NCBI GenBank assembly: GCA_003999685.1
Contig: CP021222.1
Span: forward strand, 2,232,001 to 2,296,000
Reading direction: 5' to 3'
Origin: Taiwanofungus camphoratus
Lineage: Eukaryota > Basidiomycota > Agaricomycetes > Polyporales > Taiwanofungaceae
DNA length: 64,000 bases
Position numbers and translations under genes: made by a program. Under the pieces are notes generated by a model. The model was given only the letters and a program-made list of their open reading frames with translations, made no database searches and was not told the DNA's origin. How positions within the stretch are numbered: position 1 is the first letter of the stretch; every line of letters starts with the position of its first letter. Positions 1 to 12,300 of this stretch are shown one piece after another.

Positions 1-1531
1 AACTGTCCTTATGTCCATTCTTCTGGTCCTGTTTATCATCACCCTTGTGCTTCCCACATTTATCAAGGATTGCTCATATAAATCAGTGCAAGCATGGGGT
101 CTATTCATTATCGTCAATGGTGTCAAGTCATCATTACAACCACTTTTCTTGGCTATTCACAACTTCTTGGAATCAAAACTTGATAAAACTACCCTGCCTT
201 CCCTTCAGGGGTGGTTTCAAAGATGCAGTCAAGCACGGATATATTTTGACTGGAGAGAACGAGAAAGGCCTCTTGTTCAAGTATTGGGACAGGAATTGGA
301 CCAGTCTTTGATCAAAGCAGCTGCAACATTTACAGATGACAGTTTCTTGGAACATGTTATAGGAACAATTCTCAAAGACATTGATATTGCAGCTTCCATC
401 ACTGTCTTCTATAACATCATGAAAGATCGTGCAGACTATGTGTTGCATGGTGTTCCTCATTGGCATCCATCTGCAGGCTCAGATATATCCCTCTCAATTG
501 TGCATGTGACTATTGAGATGATGACACAAGTACATGATCACAATGATCTTAACCATGAAAGAGAGTTAATTCATATCTTCAAATCAATGGCCAACAGAAG
601 CCTCATCAATACTACTCTGGATACACAAACACTTGAACATTTCAAGCACCTTCTATACAGACTTCAAGATGAGACCTATGATATGGATACTTGTTGTCAG
701 ATATTCAACATTATTCATCAGTGTTTGTTGTCCTCAAACAATGCGGGGTCTTTTGGATCTCAAGGTACAATACTTTACACATGATAGTTGATGTATCAAT
801 AACATCCTTTATACTTGCAGGCCTGAAAACCGTTGCTTCATATATGTCATTTTTCCGGAAACATAATGATTTGTCCAACTTCTTTAGTGCCATCTGTCTG
901 GTCATACATATTGGTGCTTCAGACCATTTTGAACAGGGGGCTTTTGAGCAGGCACACAAGAAGATACAATATGTGCTTGATGTTCTACAACAAGTCCTTG
1001 AAATGCCCTTGATAACCTCTTCACGTTCCATTGATCATATGAAAAGGAATCTCCCTCGCATTATTCCTGCAATTCTATCCCTGGCCAAAAGAGACAATGC
1101 CTTAGTCACTGGTGCTCTTGTTCAAAGTTTAGATATGGCAGTGTCTGAAATAGGGATGGGCTATGGACTTGGTGTCAAAGCAGCTCATAAGGCTTTAGAA
1201 GATCTCTGGACTCTGTATGGTCATCAAGTAGAGAGTTCTGGTGCAAGTCTTGTACCCCAGCTTTCAGTATTTGGCTACTTGTGCTAGCCTCTTGACAGTC
1301 TCATAATCACTACTCAATATTGTTGATGTTTTTATCTCTTTCTTGCAGTACAGTACTGGACTGCATATTACCCAGTCAATCAATGATATTTACGATAAGT
1401 TTGATACTCTAGTGACTTTGAAGTATATGCTGGCATACACATCCAGTATATTCAGAAGGTATTCATACAAATCTCCTTGGTATACAGAAGCAGGTTTTGC
1501 ACTCTTCCCTCGGCTTTGCCACCATCATTGA
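1..1531 (+). CDS. DUF6535-type membrane protein, 3' part only
   Basis: The gene is already open at the window edge, so its start lies outside. A long reading frame runs from the left edge. It splices cleanly from a donor after GGATCTCAAG near 764 to an acceptor near 820, giving a second exon that stays open to about 1280. A third exon near 1349-1460 follows a pyrimidine-rich acceptor. The early stretch CSYKSVQAWG resembles the CPYKSPQAW segment I recall from Agaricomycete proteins carrying an N-terminal DUF6535 membrane domain. The WRERERPL region and the alpha-helical repeats after it also fit the C-terminal half of that family. Function is unknown for the whole family. The region is richer in A+T than the housekeeping genes further on. 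The 3' end is uncertain: I take the stop near 1531, but the last exon could end differently. Gene identity is by remembered family resemblance. Confidence 0.5.
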
Positions 1532-1619
1532 CCACTTCGCATCTTTCCTCTGTTTCTTCATCAACTTCCTCCCTGGCATATGGAATTGTAAACCTTGCTC
1601 CAATACAGAACACTTACTC

Positions 1620-2250
1620 CTAAGACTCAAGCTCAAGTCCTTCTCCGGGTATCTGAGGTACTACGGCGTAGGTCCCATCAACCCTCTTCAGTACAGCCGT
1701 ATTGTCTGCGATTTCGATTCTTGCTCCATAGCCCGCATAGATGAGACTAGGCAACTTGGTAGTTGGCGTGAGCATACGGAAACAAAACAGAATATCAGAT
1801 CATCCGAGCCAGCAACGTGAACCACAAGTTGCTCTTCACTAGCAGGCACGTCGTCTTCTGCTGCCTCCGCTGAGGATCGGGAGTCGAAGGCTAGCACAAA
1901 ATTCATGTCAACCCTCCCCTACAATGATCAAGAGACAAATTGGCGTACCTTAGTGTTCTTGTTGAACAAGTCTCTCTATGTGGGCCCTGCTTCCGTGAGG
2001 CTGAGTCGTTGTTTTGCCTCCCCCCAAAGTGGACCGAAAGAAGACCCAGCATTCTTTATGAATGCGTCGACAGCCATTTTCACTATCGGTTCGGACAAAG
2101 CCTGACGAACATCGGCCTGAACAGAAGTGTTTCTCTTTGAAGCCTCCGCCCAGGGTGCACGCCCTGGCTTTTTCGCTTGCATGATATCAGTGAGATGCAA
2201 TTTGCGAACGCGAATAACTACAACTCACGAGGCAAGCGACGTTTAGGCAT
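1620..2250 (-). pseudogene. Broken hypothetical gene
   Basis: A plausible start, MPKRRLP, at 2250 splices through a 54-bp GT-AG intron (about 2176-2228) into a frame rich in charged and alanine residues. Further coding-like pieces follow on the same strand with another short intron near 1916-1945. The last piece ends with YAGYGARIEIADNTAV...GLELES and a stop at 1620. The pieces do not join into one uninterrupted frame: it is broken at least twice, so I read it as a decayed gene of about 150-200 codons. I do not recognise the family, and no transposase or known enzyme motif is visible. It could also be a real gene with unusual splicing, or part of an unrecognised repeat. It lies between the 3' end of the DUF6535-like gene and the 3' end of the UPF0658-like gene. 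Confidence 0.35.
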
Positions 2251-2834
2251 ACGGGCGAATGCGGTATCCTGATAAATAGAGGGAAAGGTAAGAAAACAAA
2301 GTAAGGTTCACGATATTCCTTGGTCTCTTTTGGTGTACATGAACTACAATTACCGGTAAGATTACCTGATAAGATGTAAAAAATGGACACACGCTGTAAC
2401 CTTCTAGCAGAAAGGGATGTCATTCTTCATGTTCGATCAATTTCGCGATTATCTACTATCAGAAACCATTAGCAGGACGAAACAACAGGCACGCAATACA
2501 ATAGAGAATCCCTACAATTGGTTACTCACCTGCATATACGTTACGATTGCACTCTGCTTCGACGTCCACGGTTAGGCATGATTTTCAAATGCTGCCTGCT
2601 TGCAGACCCTTACCAGCTAAAGCATTTTTGGGAACAATATATTGCCATGTCCTCCGCCCAAGGTAGCTCAATCCAACTTCATTATCAACAAGTATCCATG
2701 GCATTGTACAAGGGGATATAATAAGCATTACCAACGTATAGGAACACACCCAGGAAGACCGTGAGAGTATAGATACTCGCATAGATGTCCATCCTCAAGC
2801 CCGGGTAGAAATGACAGACAAGTTCATCGAACAC
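2251..2834. other. Spacer without a supported gene
   Basis: This contains the presumed 5' side of the broken hypothetical gene and the 3' flank of the membrane-protein gene. A short hydrophobic minus-strand frame around 2695-2792 is the only coding-like feature and is too short to call. Confidence 0.4.
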
Positions 2835-4806
2835 CTACTCGATAGTTATCCGCGGCTCGATGGGCACACCCGCGGTGTAGGAAGATTTCCGGTCAGTCAT
2901 TTCGCCTGGCGAATTGAGGAGGGTGGATGAGTACTTGGGCCTCCATGTGATATCTTTGAAACGGAAAGAATCACCGAATAAGTTCTCCCTTAATGTTGTG
3001 GCGACAGGCTTGTAATACTGACCATGAAGCTTTGATGTCTGCAGACCCTTATCAAAGTCGAGGAAGCAGCGTATGCCGACTCCGAAGGTGGCAAAAAGCA
3101 ACAGTGATGTCGCGATGGCTATTGAGCGGCATGAGATAAATACGAGGACGAACACAAAGCGCCACGTACTGAAAACGGTGAGAGTGGCCCGTGTTGAAAT
3201 GTACTCATATCTCGTATGAGGATCGTAGAATCGATCCAACTTGTAGACTGGGAATTAATGATACAGTCAATTGACTGACGATTGCAACACATCTCGAGTC
3301 CTGCTTACTGACTAATGGAATGCTCAGCGGATGTATGGGACCATCAGAATCAGGACTCACAATATGTTTGAGCAGCCAACATCAATACGAGCGAGATAGA
3401 CATCAGCCTGGAGTGTGGAATATGTGAGCCGTATATGTTGGTTCAGCAGGGCCGAAACTTACGATTTGATTTCTCGTTGAACGGCCACGCCACAAATAAT
3501 GAGTAGCACCAATGTCACCGGTATTGCAGCGATCGTCAGTCCGAACTCGGCTGTACTTGTTTGTAGAACTACGATGAGAAGCTGGCAAAGAGTTCAGCTC
3601 GACTAGATAGGGAATGAATAGAGGACAGGATTGATGACCTGCATAGTGACTCCGGTGAACGCAAAGAAGTCAAATTTCAGAAGACAGATCAGGATTTGAT
3701 AGTACTGGTACATTGCTAAGTAAATGAAGCGTTACTTTTGGTGAAGTTCAGAAGTTATATAACAATCAAAGCTCACTCTTCATCGTAGGGTTAGCACCGA
3801 CGACGTGGAAGATGGCCCAGCTGTCACGCGCATATAAGACGAGGGACTCCCGAAGGATGCTTCAATATGCTCACCCAAACTCGTGGTAAAGCTGTTTGAA
3901 AAAGAACAGCATCGCCCCCCATGCAATAAAAATGATAATGGGGACTACGACTAGGAAAGGGAGGACCTTCCTCCATAAAGTTCCTGGTCCACCACCATTC
4001 TGCGGACGACATCAGAAGCCACCCAATGCCGTGGCCTATCCAATTTCAACTTACAACGTAAGAATTCTGTGAATGCAGAATTATTAGCTGAACTGGTGAC
4101 GATGGCAGAAATGAGCTTACCACGTAATCAGATGCGCCGGGAGGCTGTACAAGCGCCGTCCGTGTTTCGTGCACTTGTAGAGCAGCCATGACCATCATAG
4201 CTCCATGAAAGCCTGTAGGAAGAACATGAGTCCTCATGCCCACAAACTCAATAGCAACATACTGACATAGAATCCCGATCAGTTGGATGACATTTCGTAG
4301 TCGTAGCGCATCGAAGGCCATCAATAACTCGAAGACTCTGTGAAGCCATTGATACCTGGACTCAGCTCAAAAGTGTCTTCACTTACTCTGCTAGGGCGAA
4401 CAGGGCGAGATAACATGGCAAAGTCTTCATGTACGGTACCGTGAGGCAGGGCCTTTGTTGTCTGAGCCGACAGACATACCTTGTATGCTCCTACGCTGAG
4501 GTCCACATGATCTTCCACCTGATGAATTAAGATTTAGAAATCAAGCGAGATAGGCAGGATTACACAGAAGCGACTGCGTACAAATCTGAAAGTGATTCCA
4601 ATCATCACAAGCACGACGATTGCCTCTGAGGATTCGCAGTCGTCAACCCTTCCCGTTTTCATACTGGATCAAGAACTCACGGACAACGACTGTGCAACAC
4701 CCCCTGTGTGTCACAACATCGTCGATATCCTGACCATAAATCGGTACGTACTGGTGCCAATGAAGGCCCGTTGGGCCCTCGTGCTTAACAGCGCTTCAAC
4801 GGCCAT
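2835..4806 (-). CDS. UPF0658-like multi-pass Golgi membrane protein
   Basis: The start is ATG at 4806 (MAVEALLSTRAQRAFIG). About ten short exons follow. I could verify the splices that join a TM segment (IVVLVMIGITF) to QVEDHVDLSVGAYK, then to TLPCYLALFALA, then to RVFELLMAFDALRLRN. The rest carries VMAALQVHETRTAL, several more hydrophobic helices, and a C-terminal tail with LLLFATFGVGIRCFLDFDKGL before the stop at 2835. The order of motifs, with the paired acidic/arginine loop LMAFDALRLRN and the late CFLDFDKGL, matches the basidiomycete proteins usually named UPF0658 Golgi apparatus membrane protein, about 330-350 residues with about seven TM segments. The family role is not established; location in the Golgi comes from fission yeast relatives. 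Family assignment is from memory. An alternative is another fungus-specific seven-TM family. Confidence 0.55.
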
Positions 4807-5773
4807 GGTGTAAATCGCTAGCTAGAAACTGGAGGACGAGATGTCCCGAATATTATATTAGACCCAGTCGCAGAGACAGCCAAAGGGAAGGTACAAGTTT
4901 TGTGGCGACTGCGACGCCCGAGCACATGAAGCAATGCAACCGTAGCCACTGGGTGAGGCGCTGAAATGTTGCGCGGGAACCGCCTCCGCGCTTCTCGGGA
5001 TTCGAATATTTAGTACTCAGTAACAGTAGTAGCACGACCTACTCCTTCCATCCACTGCCTTCCGCAGCTCTGTTTCAGGATCCAACCCATCTTTGAGGCT
5101 ATGTTCTTTGGAGCATGCCAGTGTTATCCATCTGCTGTGACATATCGAAGGATCAAGGCAAATTCACATCACACGTAGCCAGACTAACATTAAATGCTGC
5201 CGACTCTTTTCATAGCAATCTCGTATTTGCAACCCGGCGTGCCAGGTTTGGCACAAGTGAGTTCAGACTGGACGAAGCACTCAAACGAATTGGATTCTGA
5301 TGATGGCACTTACAGCTAGTCTTCCCAGGCGGGCCAGATGACTCCTTCAAACATTTGTGCCTCAGGATATCCGTATCTGGCACTACAGCTGCAGATGGCG
5401 GATGTCCATAGACACCTTAGACTACCGAATATAAATTTCCTTGTGAACATGCTTTAATCATGAGAACAATTCTTTACTGGTGCAAAGGCAAGCTTCATCT
5501 GCTTGGCCTTTCTACATGCTGAACTGTCATCCTGAAAGGGTTGTTTCTTGCTACTGAGGGATTGCGTAAAGACACAAGTAGCATACTGACACAAGACGAC
5601 TATATGCGTAGCAATAGCGGGAAAGATGGAAGTGACTTTGTATTCAGAAATCTCAGACATCATGCTCTTATACAGTGAGTTTTAGCCATGACAATAATAC
5701 AGATGATCAGCCTACGAGGAAGCGGAGTGAACCATGGGCAGTACGATAGCGACACGAATCATTTAGTGCGGCA
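4807..5773. other. Intergenic, nothing recognised
   Basis: About 1 kb between the start of the UPF0658-like gene and the 3' end of the SET-domain gene. Only short frames without motif, splice support or composition unlike the background are present. The part just right of 4806 should contain the promoter of the membrane-protein gene. Confidence 0.4.
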
Positions 5774-7529
5774 TCAAAACTCTTCCCCTGCCCGTATGCT
5801 ACGCGCTACAGCTCTGGCCACTTCTGATTCCTCCCTCCATAATGTCCGTATGCTTTCCTTCGACCACTGGTGCCACCCGGGTTTGTCGTGATTTGTTTCT
5901 GAGGATCGAAGCGTGTCACTGCATATGCTTTCTTCAGCCCGTCTGGTTATTTGCTCGCACACGCTAATGAGAGATTTTCTCCAGCCGATCTCATTTTCAG
6001 AGGAGATCGAATTGATGCGTCCGTTGATAACATCTCTCCAAGCTTGAAGAGCTTTGTCCGGTATGCAGGATGTATTAGATGGAGAGTGCTCGATAGCATG
6101 GTACAGTCGCAGCGCTGAGATAAGACGATATGAAGGGTATGCAGGTGGGGGCGAGGAGTGTAGCGTCCAATCGCTGTGAGCACGAAAAATGGACTTGGGT
6201 CAGTATATGCACTGCTATTGTGTACATGAGTGGTTTATACCCCCAATACCCCTCATTCTCTAATGTTTCTTTTATCAAAAGCCCAAGAGAGCTTTCCGAG
6301 AACAGCTGCTCAATGACATCTTGCACATCTATCTCTCCGCGTTCCTCGCCAGAAGTAAATGCCTCTGGAGCGGACCTGTTCACAAACCCATACTCTACGA
6401 ATAGCGTCCGATTTGGGTGTCCGCCGTATCGCAAGAAGAGTTCTTGATCACGTTCTATGCTCTTGTCGGCACAAGAGACGAAGGAGTAGTCTCCGCAGCT
6501 CTTTCGTGAACCAGGTGCTCGTACCTTGGGGTCTAGCACCGGCATGAGTTGGGAACATTTCTCATCGTGATTGGCGAAGTCAAGGATAGGACAGAGCGTC
6601 ATGTTGTCTTTGTCAGAGGCTAACTGTCGAACAGGATAGTAGATGCAGCGCGTGTTCACTGTGATATGATTTGGTCAGGATGGCATGAACCGCTGAAGAG
6701 ATTACGGCGACGACCATTCAGCCATGCCCAGACGTAGTCCATCATAAGGGCAGAGTCCGCAGCCTGGATGCGAGCTATGGTGAGATCTGAGCGTGTTGAT
6801 TTTGCAATGATAGTAGGTTCTTCTATCTGAAAGAGAACCATTAATTGAGAAGCCAACACAATGGTGCGATAGGTTCACCAGGTAGCTACATATGACTTTC
6901 CAGTCTTCCCAGAATCGAGCCCTCAGGCTCTCCAAGGTTGAAAATGCACTTGGAGGCAAGTCGCCAAGTAGATGCACCCCTAGATTGTCTTCGTTCAATT
7001 GTCGTTTAACAGCCCATGTCAGAGGATGACTGGCAAAGCCCTGGGGTAAGGTAGATATATATGGGCCATACACGGGGTCCAGAGACTCTCCATGTTGCTG
7101 TGGGCGATGCAAAAGGAGATGCAGAGATATTTGCTGGACGGCAGTCAGAGCTCGACTCCACCGATAATATTGAGGTGGGTATACAGAAGCAAGTGTCTGT
7201 ATATTTATCAATGCCCCTCCAGGCACTGTGAACAACAGGGCGGAATGCTAGCAGGCCGTCATCATAATCATTGAGAAGGTCTCCAAGACAAGAAACAGGA
7301 TTCGTTCGAAATCCGCTCACCGGACATGATCTGGTAGCAAGGAGCCCTCTTCCAGCACCTTCACTCAAACTGTCAGATGTTCCGAAATGAGGAATGTTGA
7401 AGATGTATTTTCACGACCTTGAACATTCTTGCATTGAACGGGGAGACCCTCCACTTGCATCCCGTGTTCATGTTTCAGCCACGAGAGCAAGCGAATCCAC
7501 TGTTTGTCTTCGTTCTTCTCCGAGCTCAT
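5774..7529 (-). CDS. SET-domain protein lysine methyltransferase (SETD6/RKM-like)
   Basis: The start is MSSEKNEDKQWIRLLSWLKHEHGM at 7529, followed by a 40-50 bp intron into SLSEGAGRGLLATR, the usual opening of SET proteins of the Rubisco-LSMT/SETD6 type. Later come LPQGFASHPLTW, then a long insert, then the SET core. CPILDFANHDE provides the D-x-x-NH element that binds S-adenosylmethionine, and FLRYGGHPNRTLFVEYGF provides the YG...N..L..YGF end of the fold. A 52-bp intron (GTACACAA...CACAG) joins YKPLI to DWTLHSS, and the C-terminal substrate-binding helical half runs to RSIRAGEEF and the stop at 5774. Family members methylate lysines on ribosomal proteins or other non-histone substrates in cytosol or nucleus; the actual substrate cannot be read here. 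It shares a roughly 320-bp divergent promoter with the dehydrogenase at 7850. Confidence 0.82.
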
Positions 7530-7849
7530 ATCAATGACCGAAGAGAAACTGTCAGATTCTACTTGCCACTAAGAATTACTTGTCGGACCGCCGGTCTTGT
7601 TCACCTGATATATGGGTGATTACTGGGAAATATTCTGAGTGGGTAGGCTTTGTAGTTGCTATTCTCACAGAGCTAAGAGGGCCTGAGCCACTGAAGGATG
7701 CAAGGTACGGTGTTTCGTGTGCCACATGAACGCAAGTTCGTCCCGGTTGATCAGATAGCACTTGGTCAGTGATTAGACGGCTCCCCTTGCTTCCGCAAGC
7801 CTTGCAAATACATAGACGTGTTGTCCAGACAGTCATCTCTCATCGCAGA

Positions 7850-9066
7850 ATGTCTGTGTTCAACGCCTCGCGTCTCTTAGGAAAGACCGTCCTCATTACT
7901 GGTGCGAGCGCAGGTATTGGAGCGGTGAGGACATATCTAATCCTACAGTCAGATGAGCTTTGGGTTGACTATACTCGTCTGGCATAGGCGACCGCTGTCT
8001 TATTCGCAAGGGTTAGGACGATGTCTGTTGTCCATGAGAGACATGTCTGACAACTTCAAGCATAGGGTGGTTCGAACTTGATTCTTTGCGCTCGTAGAAC
8101 AGACGCTCTGAAGACTGTAGCGGAGGTGTGCACTAAAGCGCACAGAGAGTCAGGTCTTCAGCATGGAGGAACCGTTGCTACCGTGCAACTGGATGTTTCA
8201 GATAAGAAACAGGTCGCTTCATTGTTTGAGAGGGTGCCTCCAGAGCTCCGCCAAGTTGACGTCCTTGGTGAGTGTCATGGCTGTAGAGTAGAGTCACAGC
8301 ATTAATTTAAAACCGCACACTTCAACAGTAAACAATGCGGGTTATGTTCTTGGTGTGGAACGCGTCGGAGACATTGCCGAAACTGACATCGAGGGCATGT
8401 TTGCAACAAACGTCTTGGGCCTTATTTCAATGACCCAGCTCTTGATCAAAGGTGGTCTTCATCCACAGTGCCCATAGATTGATCATACCTGATGTTTGAT
8501 TGATTAACAGAGTTCAAGACCCGGAAATCTGGGCATATTATCAACATTGGTTCTGTTGCAGGTCGCGCACATTAATATTCATCATTAATTGGCAAATCTT
8601 CATACAGACATTTGCTCCAGGTAGGGAACCGTACGTCGGAGGTAGCATTTATTGTGCCACAAAACATGCCGTGAGGGCATTCACCGGGGCCTTGATGCGG
8701 GAGGTAGTGGATACACCGATTAGAGTGACAGAAATTCAGCCTGGTCGGTCCCAACATGTTTGATCCTGTCATTATATTTACGTTCAGCTACTTAGGTATG
8801 GTGGAAACTGAATTTTCCGTCGTTCGCTACCGCGGGGACAAGGCTGCTGCTGACAAAGTCTATGAAGGCATTCAACCGTGTAAGGTTTTCAGACTGACCG
8901 TCTCAACTGGGCGTTGCTGAGAAACGATGTATCAGTGACTGCGGAGGACATTGCTGAAGAGATTGTCTGGGCCGCCTCACGGCCGCCCCACGTCAACCTT
9001 GCTGAGGTATTTGTCCTCCCCGTGAATCAGGCCTCTCCAACCATCAGCTTTAGGGGTGGAAAGTGA
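7850..9066 (+). CDS. NADP-dependent short-chain dehydrogenase (YMR226C-like)
   Basis: ATG at 7850 ([25 protein letters not shown]) is chosen because in-frame sequence upstream has no ATG. The Rossmann motif TGASAGIG is followed after an intron by LILCARR, then VQLDVSDK and [11 protein letters not shown] (NNAG). The catalytic serine is in INIGSVAG. The Tyr-x-x-x-Lys pair is in [18 protein letters not shown], reached by a splice giving [19 protein letters not shown] late exon has [15 protein letters not shown] and [29 protein letters not shown]. The protein ends [10 protein letters not shown] at 9066. Length and motif order fit classical SDRs of the yeast YMR226C/E. coli YdfG group, which oxidise L-serine, 3-hydroxy acids and related alcohols with NADP+ in the cytosol. 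About seven exons. The actual substrate is not predictable. Confidence 0.85.
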
Positions 9067-9332
9067 GTGCGTTAATTGAGAAAGAAGTATACTTACTAGA
9101 CCGTATCCGAAGACTGTAAACGTCGCTTTACTGATGTTGGTGAATTGAGAATCATTCCAATCGTCGACAAGCTATGAGACAATTAAATAACGACAATTGA
9201 ACAATTGAATCTCATAAGACAGATAGGTGAGATATGGTATACATCATCGGGCAGGTATGAGTAGATGCAAGAAGTCATCATGATGAGAATGAATAATCAA
9301 ATGGAAACAGCAGCATCGGCGGCGGCAGCATC

Positions 9333-12300
9333 TCAAGCTTTCGACTTCTTACTCTTGCTTCTAGTAATTTTGATTGCTGGAGCAGTCGTAGGAGGTTGAG
9401 GCTCGCCAGTCCGATCGTCAGGGGATTGGACATCATCATCGTCATAGATGAACTTCTTTACGACAATGTTCTCGTGGACAAGGTCGCTGAGGGGCACATC
9501 AGCATTGAGAACATTGCCTAATGTATCTAGACGAAGCGTCTGAAAACGTAGGTTCAATATGATGAAAGCGGCGCTCTGCATATTGCATACCTTGGCGGTC
9601 TGAGCCAGACAACCTTTCATTATTGCACTCGCCTTTGTCGGATTCCTAGGTTTGGGCGGGCTATCATCGAGATATACAGTGGTTTGAAGTCCACGATCCC
9701 ACTTCACTCTCTTTTCGTCCTTCGCATCTACATCTTCATCCAGCCTACCACGTTTCAGTGGTCTTTCGGGCTGTTGTGGAGTCTCGTAGTCTTCCTCCTC
9801 ACCTGGGCCTCTTCGGTGCCTCAAAGGAATCCCATCGGTATCCACACTGACCGTGCTCAGGTCTCCGACGTCACCGAAGCCGTCAAGATCGTCGACTGTG
9901 TCCCCTCTCGTGTTACTATTCGCCACTTTCTTTGCCCTCCTTTCGGCCCGCTCTTGCCTTTCACGCGCCTTCAATTCTCTTTGCTGTTCAAAGATCGTCC
10001 GTACTTTAGTCGTCGGACTATCTGGCCTCTTTCCCTCCTTTCGAATTACTTCGGTGTGAATTGCAGCAACATGTTGCTGATTCTTAGTGGTGTTGGCTGT
10101 AGTGAGAGCTTTCAGTGCCAAAGCACTCATACCTGAGAAGGCACTAGTCTCTCTGGGCAATACATGCTTTGGACGAGTTTTCAACGGTCGTACTGCAGTA
10201 GATATTGCTCCGAATACATCGGCCATTGGTTCAACATGTCGGCGAGGGCGAGTTGAGCGACGGGTACCAGAAGATGGAGCAATAGACTCAGAAACGGACG
10301 TAGACAAGGGCAGTTGGACATCGTGCGACACCGATGCTCCCGTCTGTTTGACCAAGGAAAGGTGTCGATGAATTGGCGACGATGGAGGAGTGATACGGGG
10401 TGCGAATTCGATGACCTCGGATTGGACCTGTGCTTGGGGTCTGTCTGACTCAATTGCTTTGTTCTCCTTCCGATTAATTTCCACTGGTGGAGGCTGTGGT
10501 TGGGGTTTCTTCCAATCTGCAACTTTACGTATTTTGATACGACCTTGGACTTTAGGCGGACTCGGCTCTTTTTTTGTTGCAACAGCCGCTGGGCTTGCTC
10601 TAGCTTTCACAGGCTGGTTAAGAATACCAGGAACGACCTTTCTCACAAGCACGACAGGCTGAGCCCCTGGTGGAGATGTCCTGGACTTTTCTTCCTCCCT
10701 TTTCCTCTTCAGAGTGTGAAGTGTAGAATTCTCAGCGATGACTGGACTCGCGGCTGCTCGACTGACGAGATTTCTTCGTGGCCTTGGAGTACCATGCCTC
10801 GAAGTACTCTCGTCAGAGCTGCTTCCACTTCCAGTTGTTACTCGTACAATTCGGAGGGGTCCGATCTGTTCGCAAGGAATAATTAATATGCATCGAAACA
10901 GCGTTAAATCAAAATGTACTCGCCATGTCAGTACTCGTTCCTGCAACACTGGCGCCGCCTGCCCGGCTTGCAGTGAGAGACGTCTTCAGATCTTTGCTCG
11001 AGCTCGATTCCGTTGTTTTCGGCCTCGCATACGGTTTAGCACCGATGCGCGGAATTCTGCTTCTCGATCCAGCCGAAGGTTGTCTCAGATTAGAGCTTGT
11101 TTTTGAATGACTCTGTCTTGAAGGACTGGATGAGGGAAATAACTTCGCGGGCGGGGAAGAAGGTTCAAACACATCCTCCTTTGCCTCTGGAATGGAGAGA
11201 GGAACTCGACTAGTAGCAGCAGTGATAGGGAAAGGTAAGGCACCGCGTGTCTTCCCCGCCTTGGTGTTGCTTCCTGCAGATGCACTCCCCGACAGCTGAG
11301 ACCCTATATCAGAACTGGGTCTCATAAAAAGCCCATCTTTGCCTACAGCTAAAGACGGGATCGGAGGCCTGAGCGGTTCCACAGAGCTATTCCTCTCTAT
11401 TTGAGATGCAAGTAGTCTGGGCTCAACAGACGCACTCCGCTGCCTGTCCTTTGAGAATGCCCGAACAGGCGATATACCTCGCTCAGGTGCTTTCCCTTTT
11501 ACCGGAGAAGTCAATGCGTTCGTTGACATCGTCTGTGATATAGGAATGCGCTTTGCGGGACTTCGCATAGGGTCGTCAAGGGGAGGTCGCTTGAACACGG
11601 GTGACCCTAACAGACCCATCCCAGGGCCAGTGCTTGTATCGGTGTGCCTTAGCAAGCCCCCGGTGGTCGAGGATCCATACCTCAGGGTTGGGAACGTACC
11701 CTGGGCAATGGCCTGGGCGATGGGTACCCGGCGCGCAGACGTGCGGTTCGCGTCCATGAGTTTGGATGGAGAAGGAAGAGAGGTATTGGGACTGTTCTCT
11801 CGCTGCACAACGGCTGCTGAAGCGATGCGTAGATCAGATTGAGAAGATAGAACAGACATGGGCAATGCGGAAGCCAGATTTGGAACCGAGTCAAGCTCCG
11901 GCACGCTGGGGTCTGCGAGCAATGCACCTTCAGTCGAAGTGGAGTCCGCAGAGCCAGAGGCGCTCGGTAACGGTTGCAAGAGTGGTTCAGCAGAAGTTGG
12001 AGATAATGAGCCCAGTTTCCTCTGCGTCCTAGCATGCCGTGATCTCTTGCCTTCTTCGTCCGATCCATAATCCTTGCGAGAACCCTCACCACGTTCTTCA
12101 AAATGCTGTGCGGCAGCACATTTCACTTCCCTGGGTGGAGCATTGCGAACTGCGGAATCGATACCCTCAACCTTGTCTTTCTTGAAATCATGAACTTCCG
12201 CACTGTTCTCACGATTTGGTGTCGCACCCCTGTTCCTGGCCTTCTTCTTGATTCGCAAACCAACAGGAGCTGCAAGCGAATGATTCGTTCCGCGTGTTTC

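Noticed and set aside
2695-2792. Small hydrophobic minus-strand frame (MDIYASIYTLTVFLGVFL...)
   Set aside because: Only about 35 codons with no splice extension or known small-protein match; it may be 3' flank.
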